In this document: positions 63,371 through 64,000 of the stretch, one piece after another
How the letters are laid out: every line of letters begins with the position of its first letter
Numbering within the stretch: the first letter of the stretch is position 1
Assembly (NCBI RefSeq): GCF_003254395.2
Contig: NC_037644.1
Coordinates: 55,001-119,000 of the forward strand
Direction: 5' to 3'
Length of the DNA stretch: 64,000 nt
Origin: Apis mellifera
Taxonomy: Eukaryota; Arthropoda; Insecta; Hymenoptera; Apidae
Position numbers and translations under genes: made by a program
The notes under the pieces: model-generated
Seen by the model: only the letters and a program-made list of their open reading frames with translations
The model's database searches: none
What the model was told of the DNA's origin: nothing

Positions 63371-64000
63371 TATTCCCGAGTTTTTTGGCTTGGAGCACAC
63401 GCACGTACGCACGCGCCAAAACAGACGATGCGGCTGCCACGTGCGACACACGCGTGCCCTTTTAAATTCCAGCCCTCTCGAAGCTGCGATTTCTATCAAA
63501 TAATATAATTAGAGAGATAAGATCAATTTCAATATTTTGTATTTGCGAATTCAAGTTAATGGAAACATGTAAGTTTCATTTCCTCGAATTTGGTTGTGTT
63601 ATTCATTAAAGATGAGATCTAATCAGATTGAAAATATATTCAAATTTGATTAAAAGATACCGAGTATCTGAATATTTTGTAATATTATTATAATTCTAAT
63701 ATTCTCTAATTGTCTTTAAGAAATAATGGAAAGAAAGAGATAATCTACTTACCTCTTTTCTTTGAAAGAAAGAACTAATACTTTTAAATAATCTAATAAA
63801 TGCTTTTAAGCATTCTTTATAAGTATTATATGGATAAAAAAAATTATTCTTGATAGATTCAATATATATGAAAATAATTGTTGGTTGAAAATTCTTGCAT
63901 CAGAAATTATACATGATAATGAACGAATCAGGCAAAAGCAATTAGCTATCTTCTTTTATCTACTCTATTTTGTCTCTTTACTAAATATATTTATTTGCAT
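63371..64000. other. End of window, GC-rich patch then AT-rich DNA
   Basis: 63371-63480 contains alternating ACGC/CACG words and CACGTG, perhaps regulatory. The remainder is AT-rich with no feature seen. Confidence 0.5.

Noticed and set aside
1..64000. tRNA, rRNA, known microRNA or CRISPR array
   Set aside because: No tRNA A/B-box pair, rRNA block, remembered insect microRNA sequence or regularly spaced repeat array was seen by eye; a tRNAscan/Infernal run would be decisive.

Overview
The window is strongly AT-rich eukaryotic DNA. Small, phase-consistent exons sit in long AT-rich introns and spacers, which are dotted with moderately GC/CpG-rich islands and TA or pyrimidine microsatellites, and there is very little mobile DNA. 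This style, plus the protein matches (aladin nucleoporin; a GLIS/lame-duck C2H2 factor), points to a hymenopteran insect, most likely an Apis-type bee. That species call is an inference from composition and gene style. I see no bacterial, phage, CRISPR, rRNA or tRNA features.

Left part (1 to about 6.3 kb, minus strand): five consecutive coding exons of one gene join in perfect phase (5974-6336, 4997-5298, 4326-4728, 1261-1376, 560 to beyond position 1). The protein is mostly low-complexity: acidic, Tyr/Pro/Met-rich, Glu/Gln-rich, then a Lys/Arg run and a Ser/Thr/Asn-rich tail. I do not recognise it. A candidate further upstream exon at 33701-33795 joins it in phase across a 27-kb intron.

Middle part (about 6.4-51 kb): a gene-poor desert without a recognisable protein gene. 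It holds a 315-bp x 3 tandem array (16807-17752) that ends inside a small open reading frame, a probable decayed Tc1-like transposase fragment (about 30.5-30.8 kb), a 70-bp tandem duplication, several GC-rich islands, and an unexplained minus-strand ORF followed closely by AATAAA (about 50.1 kb).

Right part (51.3-64 kb, plus strand): a promoter region with a near-perfect RFX X-box, then a complete five-coding-exon aladin (AAAS) gene (52069-53962). After 4 kb of spacer comes a GLIS/lame duck-like zinc-finger transcription factor with four coding exons (58481-62453 or 62476) carrying five Gli-type C2H2 fingers. A noncoding first exon near 57.8 kb, beside a GATA palindrome and an E-box, is plausible. 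Aladin and the zinc-finger gene are in tandem orientation. Nothing in the sequence shows that the three genes act in one pathway.
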